This document shows positions 39,061 through 47,683 of a DNA stretch of 55,180 nt, in pieces. The DNA is from Betaproteobacteria bacterium. GTDB taxonomy: Bacteria > Pseudomonadota > Gammaproteobacteria > Burkholderiales > Methylophilaceae. The stretch lies in contig JAHZMC010000087.1 of NCBI GenBank assembly GCA_022599515.1, forward strand, positions 1-55,180. Reading direction: 5' to 3'. Below the pieces are notes generated by a model. That model did no database searches. It was not told the DNA's origin and was given only the letters and a program-made list of their open reading frames with translations. Numbering within the stretch: position 1 is the stretch's first letter; every line of letters starts with the position of its first letter. The position numbers and the translations under genes are program-made.

Positions 39061-40007
39061 AACTACTCTTCATTCTTGACCCTTACACCAGCTTAAAGCT
39101 AGCGAAGGACACAAGTGTTGCCATGATGCGAGAAGCATCAGCACGTGGACATCAGCTTTATGTTTGCCAACAGCAAGATGTATTTTTGCGTAACGAGCTT
39201 GTGCGCTTCAAAACACAAGGCTTTAGTTTTGCTGACGGTGAAAGCTGGTATGCGTTAACGCCCGTAACAGAAATGCTGCCATCCGAGTTTGATACTATCC
39301 TGATGCGCAAAGATCCGCCGTTTGACAATGAATATTTGTATAGCACTTATTTGTTAGAACTCGCTAATAGGCAAGGCGGCAACGTGATTAATAATCCTGC
39401 AGCTGTACGGAATTGGAATGAAAAACTATCCGTGACTAGATTTCCACAATTCTGCCCTGAATTTTTAGTCACCAGCCAAGCCGATTTGATTATTGAGTTT
39501 TTAAATAAACAGCAAGAGATTATCGTTAAACCGCTAGATGGTATGGGTGGAACCAGCATTTTTAAACTGACCGAAAACGATCCTAATCTCAATGTGATTT
39601 TAGAAACTATTACAAATGACGGCAAACAGACCATTATGGCGCAACAATATCTACCTGCCATTCAGCAAGGAGATAAACGCATTATTGTCATTGATGGTGA
39701 GCCTTTACCTTATGCATTAGCGCGCATTCCAAAAGCGGGAGAAACACGCGGCAATTTAGCCGCTGGTGGTAAAGGTGTGGCACAAGCCCTTTCTGCAAGG
39801 GATAAAGAGATTGCGACAACTATTGGCAAAACGTTAAAATCTGAAGGCTTGTTTTTTGTTGGTTTAGATGTCATTGGCGACTATTTAACCGAAATTAACG
39901 TCACTAGCCCAACTGGCATCGTGGAGATAGCTACGCAAACCGATTGCAAACCTGCACACATTTTCGTAGATGCCTTAATGACCAAACTAGAATCTAAATC
40001 ACACTAG
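39057..40007 (+). CDS. gshB: Glutathione synthetase
   Basis: Adds glycine to gamma-glutamylcysteine. 316-residue ATP-grasp enzyme. Motifs: LFILDPYTSLKLAKDTSVAMM at the start, MRKDPPFDNEYLYSTYLLE (about 83), NEKLSVTRFPQFCPE, IIVKPLDGMGGTSIFKL (ATP-binding, about 155) and FVGLDVIGDYLTEINVTSPTGI near the end. Coupled to gshA by a 4-nt overlap. In methylotrophs glutathione also serves formaldehyde detoxification; whether it does here is inference. Confidence 0.97.
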   Translation: MKLLFILDPYTSLKLAKDTSVAMMREASARGHQLYVCQQQDVFLRNELVRFKTQGFSFADGESWYALTPVTEMLPSEFDTILMRKDPPFDNEYLYSTYLLELANRQGGNVINNPAAVRNWNEKLSVTRFPQFCPEFLVTSQADLIIEFLNKQQEIIVKPLDGMGGTSIFKLTENDPNLNVILETITNDGKQTIMAQQYLPAIQQGDKRIIVIDGEPLPYALARIPKAGETRGNLAAGGKGVAQALSARDKEIATTIGKTLKSEGLFFVGLDVIGDYLTEINVTSPTGIVEIATQTDCKPAHIFVDALMTKLESKSH

Positions 40008-40023
40008 CGTTATAGTAGCGCCT

Positions 40024-41070
40024 ATGCGCCAACTTCTCTTATTACTCACTAACCTGCTATTAATTAGCTGCACCCCAAATGAGCCACTCTACAATACCCA
40101 AACTTATGTCTTTGGCACCTTAGTCGATATTTCTATTTATGGAGAATCGGATGAAAAAGCGCAAGCTGTTGCAACTAAAATTATTCATCAATATAACGAT
40201 TTACATCAGCGTCTGCACGCTTGGAAACCAAGTGAATTAAGCACCATCAACCAAGCATTTGCTAGTGGCCAAACGCCGATTACTGTGGAGCCAGATATTG
40301 CAAAAATGATTGCTGATATCGCCTTTTTATCTTCACAATCGAAAGGTGCATTCAATCCTGCTATTGGTCAATTAATTCAACTTTGGGGGTTTCAAAATGA
40401 TACGTTTAGCGCCCACAAAGTTGATACAGAAAGCGTTAAATCACTAGTAGCAAAACGCCCTCAGATGTCTGACATTGTCATTAATAGCAATCAAATCCAC
40501 AGTACTAATCCATCCGTACAATTGGATTTAGGCGGCTATGCTAAAGGCTATGCGCTTGATATGGGTGTAGCCTATTTAAAACAACGACAGGTAAACAATG
40601 CACTCATTAATATTGGTGGCAATATTATTGCGCTAGGGCAAAAAGGTGAACAACCTTGGCGCGTTGGTATTCAACATCCGCGACAACCAAATGCAATTGC
40701 AACCATTGCACTACCAAGTGGTTGGGCAATTGGCACTTCTGGCGACTATCAACGTTATTTTGTACTTGATGGCAAACGCTATTGCCACGTTATTGATCCA
40801 AGCACGGGCTATCCCGCTCAAGGTATGCAATCCGTGACCGTATTAATTCCACCGCAAGCTAATGCTGGCGTATTGTCAGATGTTGCATCCAAACCTATTT
40901 TTATTGCAACGGCTAATGCGCGCGTTGAAGCAGCTAAATCAATGGGCGTTAAACACTTTCTGGTTATGGCTGATGAACAGGACATTCAGGTCAGCGACGC
41001 AATGCAAAAACGGCTATCTTGGCTAGATACCAAAGCAGAGAAGCAACTAAAGGTGATTCAACTTGATTAA
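40024..41070 (+). CDS. apbE: FAD:protein FMN transferase
   Basis: Attaches FMN covalently to Thr/Ser of periplasmic redox proteins. 348 residues with a lipoprotein signal (LLLISC, Cys16). The ApbE motifs are clear: YVFGTLVDISIYG (about 28), GAFNPAIGQLIQLWGF (about 111), LDLGGYAKGYALD (about 172), ALINIGGNIIALG and HVIDPSTGYPAQGMQSVTV with the conserved His. No FMN-acceptor protein (FMN-bind domain) is encoded nearby. It is followed by the NusG-II and Gx genes with overlapping reading frames. Confidence 0.95.
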   Translation: MRQLLLLLTNLLLISCTPNEPLYNTQTYVFGTLVDISIYGESDEKAQAVATKIIHQYNDLHQRLHAWKPSELSTINQAFASGQTPITVEPDIAKMIADIAFLSSQSKGAFNPAIGQLIQLWGFQNDTFSAHKVDTESVKSLVAKRPQMSDIVINSNQIHSTNPSVQLDLGGYAKGYALDMGVAYLKQRQVNNALINIGGNIIALGQKGEQPWRVGIQHPRQPNAIATIALPSGWAIGTSGDYQRYFVLDGKRYCHVIDPSTGYPAQGMQSVTVLIPPQANAGVLSDVASKPIFIATANARVEAAKSMGVKHFLVMADEQDIQVSDAMQKRLSWLDTKAEKQLKVIQLD

Positions 41071-41446
41071 GTTTAGCCGTGATAGAAAACCATTATTAGG
41101 CGACTGGCTTGTCATCGTTATCGGTGCAATAGCAGTCATCTACTTATTTCAAACGCTGTGGAGCAACGCACCTGCCAGCCAATTGCAAATTCGCCAAGCC
41201 GATAAGATTATTGGCACCTATGATTTAAACCAAACCCGCGAGCTGCATATACACGGCCCATTAGGTGAATCACACATTAGTATTGATCAAGGTAAAGTGC
41301 GCTTTAAGCAATCTCCATGCACCAATCAATACTGTGTGCATCAAGGCTGGTTAGCGCATGCGGGGCAAGTCGCCATCTGCTTGCCAAATCAAATTAGCCT
41401 ACAACTCATCGGCGAAAACAAACCCTATGACTCGCTCAACTATTAA
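41063..41446 (+). CDS. NusG domain II-containing membrane-anchored protein
   Basis: 127 residues from a TTG start that overlaps the apbE stop by 8 nt and has AGGTG 7 nt upstream. One TM helix (about 12-30, GDWLVIVIGAIAVIYLFQTLW) precedes a small periplasmic beta domain containing LHIHGPLGESHISIDQGKVRF and SPCTNQYCVHQGWLAHAGQVAICLPNQ. This is the NusG_II pattern, including the paired cysteines and the C-terminal CLPN motif. Such proteins recur beside apbE and Gx-type genes; the function is unknown. Confidence 0.85.
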   Translation: MIKFSRDRKPLLGDWLVIVIGAIAVIYLFQTLWSNAPASQLQIRQADKIIGTYDLNQTRELHIHGPLGESHISIDQGKVRFKQSPCTNQYCVHQGWLAHAGQVAICLPNQISLQLIGENKPYDSLNY

Positions 41447-41972
41447 AAAAACCAGTAAATCAACTAGCATCCAAACAACCAAGGCTGATCACCATATTGC
41501 CAAACTAACGGCACTGGCAATCGGCTTACATGTGCTAGAAGCGGTTTTTCCATCGCCGCTGCCTGGTGTGAAACCAGGTATCGCCAATATCATCACACTT
41601 TATGTATTGATTCAATACGGCTTTGGCACAGCGGCATGGGTGAGTTTATTACGTGTCTTTGCAAGCAGCTTATTGTTAGGTCACTTTTTATCGCCAACCT
41701 TTGTGCTCAGCTTATCTGGTGCACTACTCAGCTTAGCGGCATTATGGCTAGCACAACACTTACCAAAACGCTATTTCAGTGTGATAACACTCAGTATTTT
41801 GGCTGCATTCGCCCATATCGCAGGGCAGCTTTTAATTGTCAGATTATGGCTTATTCCACACGCAGGGGTCAGTTATTTAATCCCTATTTTTGCATTTGCG
41901 GCTTTAGTATTTGGAATTGTTAATGGCGTTATCTGCAAACGGCTCATCAATAGTAGCCATCAAATTTCTTAG
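41427..41972 (+). CDS. Gx transporter / heptaprenyl diphosphate synthase component I-like membrane protein
   Basis: 181 residues from the ATG at 41427, overlapping the previous gene by 20 nt. About five TM segments follow a basic N-terminus. The text LEAVFPSPLPGVKPGIANIITLYVL and SLLRVFASSLLLGHFLSPTFVLSLSGA is the Hpre_diP_synt_I / Gx-transporter pattern. The fold resembles ECF-type substrate-binding membrane subunits, so transport is likelier than prenyl synthesis. The apbE-NusG_II-Gx trio suggests a shared role in flavinylated or quinone-linked redox chemistry; that is inference from context. Confidence 0.82.
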   Translation: MTRSTIKKTSKSTSIQTTKADHHIAKLTALAIGLHVLEAVFPSPLPGVKPGIANIITLYVLIQYGFGTAAWVSLLRVFASSLLLGHFLSPTFVLSLSGALLSLAALWLAQHLPKRYFSVITLSILAAFAHIAGQLLIVRLWLIPHAGVSYLIPIFAFAALVFGIVNGVICKRLINSSHQIS

Positions 41973-42262
41973 TGTTCGATAAATGCTGCCTTTTGATCAA
42001 AACTAAACTGCGCATCCTGATAAGATTTTACATCCTTTCCATTACGTCGTGCAGGCAGAAATGGTATTTGATAAAGTAGCTTTTCATACTCATTGACAAA
42101 AAGATTATCTTGCTCCAAGACGCCAACCCTTTCAATCTTAATTAAACGGCCAGATGCATTAACAAATAAGCGTAAATGAATTGGCAAACCAGAATATGGC
42201 ACCGCATTTAAAGCCACTTGATCTATTGAAGTTTGAGTTAATGCCTTGTGAACTTCTGACAC
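41969..42262 (-). CDS. TonB-C-like small protein, probably the remaining part of a frameshifted gene
   Basis: 97 residues from a GTG. The segment LRLFVNASGRLIKIERVGVLEQDN, then YEKLLYQIPFLPARRNGKDV, resembles a TonB C-terminal domain. There is no TM anchor. The same frame is open further upstream (YAAEFKVEVIKLVSEVH) without a good start. A different frame supplies a natural beginning at 42357 (MTKRSSLESESESETNH), so a one-base loss near 42300 probably split the gene. Its 3' end overlaps the Gx gene end by 4 nt in the convergent orientation. Confidence 0.55.
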   Translation of the reverse strand: MSEVHKALTQTSIDQVALNAVPYSGLPIHLRLFVNASGRLIKIERVGVLEQDNLFVNEYEKLLYQIPFLPARRNGKDVKSYQDAQFSFDQKAAFIEH

Positions 42263-42316
42263 TAATTTAATGACTTCTACTTTAAATTCTGCTGCGTATT
42301 GCTCATGTGATTTGTT

Positions 42317-42337
42317 TCTGATTCTGATTCTGATTCT
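42317..42337. repeat. TCTGAT hexanucleotide tandem repeat
   Basis: Three and a half copies of TCTGAT. On the minus strand they encode alternating Glu-Ser in the candidate original start of the TonB-C-like gene. The unit length is a multiple of three, so slippage would not change frame. Confidence 0.7.
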
Positions 42338-42367
42338 AAACTACTTCTTTTTGTCATTTTATACGAT

Positions 42368-42387
42368 AAAAAAGTGTCTACTTTTTT
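42368..42387. terminator. Possible AT-rich bidirectional hairpin
   Basis: AAAAAAGT-GTCT-ACTTTTTT is a perfect 8-bp stem with a 4-nt loop. It ends in a T-run on both strands but has almost no G-C pairs, so any terminator would be weak. Confidence 0.3.
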
Positions 42388-42500
42388 CAACAGGGGTCAC
42401 GGTAACTATAATGGAATAAACGGTAAAAATCGTTGCTTATTCTGCCTGATGAATCAGAAGGTGATAAAATATGTGTTAACTTTTTAAGCTGTCGCACATT

Positions 42501-42662
42501 ATGTTTAAACCATTATTAACCGTTGTTATGATCAGCATTTACACAATGCTCATTGGCTGTGGCACAACAGGGCCGTTGTATATTCCTGAGGAGCGCTATC
42601 CGTTGCCAGATGAAACACAACCAGCTCCAGCTGGGACAACAGAAACTCAACCTAACAATTAA
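42501..42662 (+). CDS. lptM: LptM-like LPS-translocon maturation lipoprotein
   Basis: A 53-residue lipoprotein starting MFKPLLTVVM, with lipobox MLIGC (Cys20) immediately followed by the family motif CGTTGPLYIPEE. The tail is Pro/Gln/Thr-rich. LptM (formerly YifL) helps oxidative maturation of the LptD-LptE complex in E. coli. Its place directly upstream of lysA is typical. TAAAAT preceded by TGA (42462-42470) is a plausible extended -10. Its stop lies 25 nt before the lysA start. Confidence 0.85.
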   Translation: MFKPLLTVVMISIYTMLIGCGTTGPLYIPEERYPLPDETQPAPAGTTETQPNN

Positions 42663-42687
42663 TCGACTAAACAATAAAGACAAACCT

Positions 42688-43932
42688 GTGAATTTTTTTG
42701 AATTGAAAAATGGCGTGTTGCACGCTGAAAATGTTGCTTTAACCACTATTGCTGAACAATATGGCACGCCTTGCTACGTTTATTCTAAACAGGCGCTCGC
42801 ACAAGCTTTTAATGATTTTCAAGCTGGCCTAACCAATACTGACCACCTCATTTGCTTTGCAGTCAAGGCGAATCCAAATCTTGCGGTGCTGAATGTATTT
42901 GCACAACTGGGCGCTGGCTTTGATATTGTTTCTGGCGGCGAACTAGCACGGGTGTTAGCGGCTGGCGGCAATCCGCAAAAAGTGGTTTTTTCTGGCGTTG
43001 GTAAAACGGCTTCTGAAATGCGCGCTGCACTAGATGCTGGCATTCTTTGCTTTAATGTAGAGTCTGCGAGTGAGCTAGTTCGGTTAAATAAAGTAGCGGG
43101 TGAAATGGGTAAAGTGGCGCCTGTTTCTTTAAGGGTGAATCCGAATGTGGATGCTAAAACCCACCCTTATATTTCTACTGGCTTAAAAAATAATAAATTT
43201 GGCGTGGCATTTGAAGAAGCGATTGGGGTGTATCAACAAGCGGCGGCAATGCCTAATATTGCAGTACATGGTGTCGATTGTCATATCGGCTCGCAAATTA
43301 CTCAAATTTCACCATTTATTGATGCGCTTGACCGCGTGTTAATTTTGGTGGATGCGCTAGAAAAACATGATATTCATATTGCACACATTGATGTCGGCGG
43401 CGGCATTGGCATCACTTATGATGACGAAACGCCACCTGCGTTTAAGCAATACACAAAGGCGATTTTAGCAAAGCTACAGCAAAAGCAAGTCAAACTCTTA
43501 TTTGAACCAGGTCGCGCATTGGTCGGCAATGCTGGCGTATTACTAACTACGGTTGAGTATTTGAAACCTGCCGAAAGTAAAAACTTTGCTATCGTTGATG
43601 CGGCAATGAATGATTTAATGCGCCCGGCCTTATATGATGCTTATCACGACATTGTGGCTGCACAACCACGTGCAGGCGAAACAACTGTCTATGAAATAGT
43701 TGGCCCTGTGTGTGAAACTGGTGATTTTTTAGGTCATGACCGCGCTTTAAACTTACAAGAGGATGATATCTTAGTGGTTAAATCAGCTGGGGCGTATGCC
43801 ATGAGCATGGCGAGCAATTACAACACCCGAGCTAGGGCAACTGAGATTATGGTAGATGGCGACGAATGCCATATTGTGAGAGAGCGCGAACAAATTATTG
43901 ATTTATTTTCATTGGAAAAAACCCTTCCATAA
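42688..43932 (+). CDS. lysA: Diaminopimelate decarboxylase
   Basis: Last step of lysine synthesis, PLP-dependent. 414 residues from GTG at 42688; the longer open frame upstream is just readthrough of another frame over lptM. PLP Lys is in CFAVKANPNLAVL (about 56). The family blocks are ALDAGILCFNVESASEL, HVGS-like HGVDCHIGSQI, HIDVGGGIGITYDDE, FEPGRALVGNAG and GPVCETGDFLG with the catalytic Cys, plus AYAMSMASNYNTR. It has only a weak Shine-Dalgarno and is probably cotranscribed with lptM. Confidence 0.97.
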   Translation: MNFFELKNGVLHAENVALTTIAEQYGTPCYVYSKQALAQAFNDFQAGLTNTDHLICFAVKANPNLAVLNVFAQLGAGFDIVSGGELARVLAAGGNPQKVVFSGVGKTASEMRAALDAGILCFNVESASELVRLNKVAGEMGKVAPVSLRVNPNVDAKTHPYISTGLKNNKFGVAFEEAIGVYQQAAAMPNIAVHGVDCHIGSQITQISPFIDALDRVLILVDALEKHDIHIAHIDVGGGIGITYDDETPPAFKQYTKAILAKLQQKQVKLLFEPGRALVGNAGVLLTTVEYLKPAESKNFAIVDAAMNDLMRPALYDAYHDIVAAQPRAGETTVYEIVGPVCETGDFLGHDRALNLQEDDILVVKSAGAYAMSMASNYNTRARATEIMVDGDECHIVREREQIIDLFSLEKTLP

Positions 43933-44007
43933 CCATGGATAATGGTTGCAACATTTGCTACATACCTTTAAATTAACACCTAAGCGATTTACACTAAAAA
44001 TGATCTA

Positions 44008-44013
44008 TATAAT
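44008..44013 (+). promoter_or_regulatory. Consensus -10 before the 22-residue lipoprotein
   Basis: A perfect TATAAT ends 19 nt before the ATG at 44033. The -35 region is weak (TTTACA occurs at 43988, but only 14 nt away). Confidence 0.4.
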
Positions 44014-44032
44014 GGAAGCTCAGGTAGATTAT

Positions 44033-44101
44033 ATGAATAAGTTCTTACTTGCTTTAATGACGGCATTGTTTTTAGTTGGTTGTGCCTCAACTGGTGGCTG
44101 A
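44033..44101 (+). CDS. Minimal lipoprotein ORF (22 residues)
   Basis: MNKFLLALMTALFLVGCASTGG followed by TGA. It is almost only a signal peptide: a Lys, a hydrophobic core and lipobox LVGC, leaving a mature lipohexapeptide CASTGG. It has AGGTAG about 7 nt before the ATG and a TATAAT upstream, so it is set up like a real gene. It is far shorter than entericidins (about 40 residues). It could be a truncated entericidin-like gene, or a functional lipopeptide. It lies between lysA and purU. Confidence 0.5.
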   Translation: MNKFLLALMTALFLVGCASTGG

Positions 44102-44150
44102 ATAGCTTAAAATAGAAAAAACTAAGTAACCTTCGCTTTTTTAAGCCCGT

Positions 44151-45005
44151 TTAATCAAATACCACAGTTTTATTGGCATAGGTTAATACGCGATTATCAA
44201 TATGCCAACGCACTGCTCTCGACAACACCACGCGCTCTAAATCTCGACCTTTTTGCAACAAGTCTTCCACTTGGTCACGATGTGAAATTCTGGCAATGTC
44301 TTGTTCTATAATCGGCCCTTCATCCAATACTTCTGTCACATAATGCGCCGTTGCGCCAATCAACTTAACGCCGCGCTCAAATGCTCGATGATAAGGCTTA
44401 GCACCGATAAACGCAGGCAGGAATGAATGGTGAATATTAATAATGCATTGTGGATAGCGCGCCACAAAATTAGACGACAAGATTTGCATATAACGGGCCA
44501 ACACAATCAAATCAATGTTGTAATCATCGAACAATTTGAACTGCGCATTTTCTGCTTCCACTTTTGTGTCTTTAGTCACTGGCACATGATGAAAATCAAT
44601 ACCGTAAAAATCAGCTAGCGGTTTTGTATCTAAATGGTTGCTAATAATCAGCGGTATTTCACAAGCCAATTCACCCTGTTTATGACGGTGCAACAAATCG
44701 ACCAAGCAATGGTCATATTGTGACACCATGAGTGCTAAACGTGGTTTATGTTCTGAGAGTTTAAGCTGCCACTGCATGCTAAATTGTGCAGCAATCGCTT
44801 CAAAATGCTGCCCGAATGCAATTTCATCTAAATTAAATTGATCCAAATCCCACTCAACGCGCATTAAAAATAAATTGTTTTCTGCGTCTTGATGTTGATC
44901 TGCGTGTAAAATATTTGCATTATGTTGATGCAAGAAATGTGCAATCGAGGCAACAATGCCTTTTGCATCGGGACAAGTAATGAGTAATGTAGCGGTGTTT
45001 TTCAT
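44151..45005 (-). CDS. purU: Formyltetrahydrofolate deformylase
   Basis: Hydrolyses 10-formyl-THF to THF and formate, balancing one-carbon pools. 284 residues: an N-terminal ACT domain (LLITCPDAKGIVASIAHFLHQHNANI, 6-80) and a formyltransferase-like domain with the catalytic Asn-His-Asp set in INIHHSFLPAFIGAKPYHRAF (about 205) and ATAHYVTEVLDEGPIIEQD (about 235). It runs opposite to ispH. In a methylotroph this enzyme links to formate oxidation; that is inference. Confidence 0.95.
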   Translation of the reverse strand: MKNTATLLITCPDAKGIVASIAHFLHQHNANILHADQHQDAENNLFLMRVEWDLDQFNLDEIAFGQHFEAIAAQFSMQWQLKLSEHKPRLALMVSQYDHCLVDLLHRHKQGELACEIPLIISNHLDTKPLADFYGIDFHHVPVTKDTKVEAENAQFKLFDDYNIDLIVLARYMQILSSNFVARYPQCIINIHHSFLPAFIGAKPYHRAFERGVKLIGATAHYVTEVLDEGPIIEQDIARISHRDQVEDLLQKGRDLERVVLSRAVRWHIDNRVLTYANKTVVFD

Positions 45006-45111
45006 GCTATCTTTGTTAATCTTTTAAACGTACGTGATTATACCTGAAGCCATTTAAATTACTGCAAACGCACAGTGATAAGCGAACAGTTAATCATGTA
45101 TCATATACATC

Positions 45112-46074
45112 ATGACACAACCAGAAAACAACATTCAAGCTGATATTGTCCTCGCTAATCCGCGCGGCTTTTGTGCGGGCGTTGATCGCGCCATTATTAT
45201 CGTAGAGCAAGCATTAGAAAAATTTGGCGCGCCAATTTATGTACGTAATGAAGTCGTCCATAACAAATTCGTCGTTAATGAATTATGTGAAAAAGGCGCT
45301 GTATTTGTTAAAGATTTAGATGTGATTCCTAAAGGTAGCACCGTGATTTTTAGCGCACATGGCGTTTCAAAAGCCATTCGTGCTGAAGCTGATGCACGTG
45401 GACTAACCGCATTTGACGCGACTTGCCCACTGGTGACCAAAGTGCATATTGAAGTGGCCAAAATGCGGAAAGATGATATGGAAATTGTCATGATTGGGCA
45501 TAAAGGTCACCCTGAAGTTGAAGGCACGATGGGACAAACTGAAGCAGGTATGTATTTGGTTGAAACACCAGAAGATGTTGCTAAACTAGCTGTAAAAGAT
45601 GCCAACAAATTAGCTTATGTAACGCAAACAACACTTTCAATGGATGATGCGGCACAAGTGATTCAAGCACTTAAAGATAAGTTTCCATCGATTCAAGGTC
45701 CAAAAAGTGATGACATTTGCTATGCCACGCAAAACCGTCAAGATGCTGTCAAAATCATGGCAAAGGATTGCGATTTAGTGATTATCGTTGGCTCACCCAA
45801 TAGCTCTAACTCTAATCGTTTACGTGAAGTAGCCGAAAATCAAGGTGTGGAAGCTTATATGGTTGATAACGCCTCACACTTAAAACCAGAGTGGTTAGTC
45901 AATAAAAAGAAAATTGGTGTGTCTGCAGGCGCATCGGCACCAGAAGTATTAGTTAAAGAAGTGATTGCCACATTGCAAACGATGGGTGCTCATCACATCA
46001 CCGAACTACAAGGTGTTATCGAGAGTGTTATTTTCAAATTACCCAAGGATTTAACCTCTGCTAAAAAAACCTAA
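45112..46074 (+). CDS. ispH: 4-hydroxy-3-methylbut-2-enyl diphosphate reductase
   Basis: Final step of the MEP isoprenoid pathway, an [4Fe-4S] enzyme. 320 residues. The three cluster cysteines are Cys21 ([14 protein letters not shown]), [11 protein letters not shown] (about 105) and [11 protein letters not shown] (about 202). [12 protein letters not shown] and [13 protein letters not shown] are also conserved. There is no Shine-Dalgarno; TATCAT ends 7 nt before the ATG, another possible leaderless start. Its end overlaps the likely nudB start. Confidence 0.97.
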   Translation: MTQPENNIQADIVLANPRGFCAGVDRAIIIVEQALEKFGAPIYVRNEVVHNKFVVNELCEKGAVFVKDLDVIPKGSTVIFSAHGVSKAIRAEADARGLTAFDATCPLVTKVHIEVAKMRKDDMEIVMIGHKGHPEVEGTMGQTEAGMYLVETPEDVAKLAVKDANKLAYVTQTTLSMDDAAQVIQALKDKFPSIQGPKSDDICYATQNRQDAVKIMAKDCDLVIIVGSPNSSNSNRLREVAENQGVEAYMVDNASHLKPEWLVNKKKIGVSAGASAPEVLVKEVIATLQTMGAHHITELQGVIESVIFKLPKDLTSAKKT

Positions 46075-46513
46075 AACACCAATTTCTGCACTGGTGCTGA
46101 TTCATACTGTTGATTTGCAAGTGCTGCTTATGGAGCGTGCGGATAAAGCAGGTTTTTGGCAGTCGGTAACAGGCAGCCTTGAAGGCGACGAAACGCCGTA
46201 TCAAGCGGCTATTCGGGAAGTGAGAGAAGAAACGGGATTAGACGCATTGGCTTATGATTTTCAAGATTGGCAAGCTAATAACACCTACGAAATTTACCCG
46301 CATTGGCGTTATCGTTATGCGGATGGTGTGACGGAAAATGTGGAGCATTTATTTGGATTAACCTTGTCAGCACCTTTAGCCATTACGCTCGAACCTAACG
46401 AGCATGTGCGTTATGAATGGGTTGATTGGCGCGAAGCAGCGCAGCGTGTTTTTTCTTGGACCAATGTTGATGCGCTCAAAAGATTGGGTGAGAAACACCA
46501 AATGACGCTTTAG
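46058..46513 (+). CDS. nudB: Dihydroneopterin triphosphate diphosphatase (Nudix)
   Basis: Removes pyrophosphate from dihydroneopterin triphosphate in folate synthesis. The Nudix box [23 protein letters not shown] is intact (starting about residue 39). The conserved first strand ([16 protein letters not shown]) lies before the first GTG (46094), so the gene must begin earlier in this frame, which opens after TAA at 46052. The best candidate is CTG at 46058, with AAGGA 9 nt upstream, overlapping ispH by 17 nt. A GTG start would delete the first beta strand. From CTG it has 151 residues, the usual length. Confidence 0.85.
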   Translation: MLKKPKTPISALVLIHTVDLQVLLMERADKAGFWQSVTGSLEGDETPYQAAIREVREETGLDALAYDFQDWQANNTYEIYPHWRYRYADGVTENVEHLFGLTLSAPLAITLEPNEHVRYEWVDWREAAQRVFSWTNVDALKRLGEKHQMTL

Positions 46514-46579
46514 GCATTTCCCTTATGAAGCGCATCGTTATAAAATCTACTTTTACCAAGATTAAGTCTTAAACACATT

Positions 46580-47683
46580 ATGCAAGCACAAGCCGTCCCC
46601 ATTCAATTTAATCACTTTCAATCTAAAAAGGATGATGATTGCCAAGCCCGTATTTTGGCAGCACGCGAAAAACTGGGTAAGCGCTTGGTGATTCTAGGCC
46701 ATCACTATCAACATGAAAGCGTGTATCGTCATGCTGATTTTTCAGGCGATTCACTCAAGCTGTCTAAATATTGTGAAAATTTAGATGCGGAGTTTATCGT
46801 GTTTTTAGGCGTGCATTTTATGGCTGAAGTCGCCGATATTTTGAGCCGTCCAGACCAAGTAGTGATTCTGCCTGACTTAGCGGCTGGTTGCTCAATGGCA
46901 GATATGGCGAACTTAGCGAAAGTAGAGCGTAGTTATCGTGAATTAAACAAAGTATTAGATTTTGATGAAACCATCACGCCTGTCACTTATATTAACTCTG
47001 CCGCTGACTTAAAAGCGTTTTGTGGTGAGCATGGCGGCATTGTCTGCACCAGCACCAATGCGCCGAAAATTTTGGAGTGGAGTTTTAAACAACGCGAAAA
47101 AGTATTGTTTTTCCCTGATCAAAACTTGGGTCGTTGGAGTGGTCACAAAATGGGCATTCCACTGGAAGAAATGCCAATTTGGGACCCTGACCAACCGCAA
47201 GGTGGCTTAACGATTGAACAAATCAAAAACGCTAAAATTCTATTGTGGAAAGGTCATTGCGCAGTACATCAAATGTTCCGTCTGCAAAATATCGAGCAAT
47301 TCAAAAAAGAACACCCAGATAGCAATATTATTTCACATCCTGAAGCGCCATTCGAAGTGTGTTTAAACTCTGATTTTGTTGGCTCGACAGAGTATATTTT
47401 AAAAACGGTTACCGAGGCTGAGCCTAATACTAAATGGTTAGTAGGTACAGAATTAAATTTAGTAACGCGTTTAGCTGAACAAATGAAACCGCAAGGTAAA
47501 CTGGTGCAGTTTATGAGTCATGTGGTGTGCGAGTGCTCTACCATGGCACGTATCGATCCACAGCATTTGGCTTGGTGTTTGGAAAACTTAGTCGAAGGCA
47601 ATATCGTTAACCAAATTACGGTGCCTGAAGATGAAGCGAAATTAGCCAAACTCACGTTAGAACGTATGTTGGCAGCCTCTTAA
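46580..47683 (+). CDS. nadA: Quinolinate synthase
   Basis: Condenses iminoaspartate with dihydroxyacetone phosphate to quinolinate for NAD. 367 residues. Three cluster cysteines are expected and seen in PDLAAGCSMADMA (about 112), GGIVCTSTNAPKI region (about 155) and SHVVCECSTMARIDPQHL (about 315). LGHHYQHESVYRHADFSGDSLKL is the substrate motif near the start. The HIT gene begins right after its stop. Confidence 0.97.
   Translation: MQAQAVPIQFNHFQSKKDDDCQARILAAREKLGKRLVILGHHYQHESVYRHADFSGDSLKLSKYCENLDAEFIVFLGVHFMAEVADILSRPDQVVILPDLAAGCSMADMANLAKVERSYRELNKVLDFDETITPVTYINSAADLKAFCGEHGGIVCTSTNAPKILEWSFKQREKVLFFPDQNLGRWSGHKMGIPLEEMPIWDPDQPQGGLTIEQIKNAKILLWKGHCAVHQMFRLQNIEQFKKEHPDSNIISHPEAPFEVCLNSDFVGSTEYILKTVTEAEPNTKWLVGTELNLVTRLAEQMKPQGKLVQFMSHVVCECSTMARIDPQHLAWCLENLVEGNIVNQITVPEDEAKLAKLTLERMLAAS

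Noticed and set aside
42317..42337. Hexanucleotide repeat as a phase-variation switch
   Set aside because: The unit is six bases, so changes in copy number keep the frame; the split of the nearby gene needs a separate one-base change.
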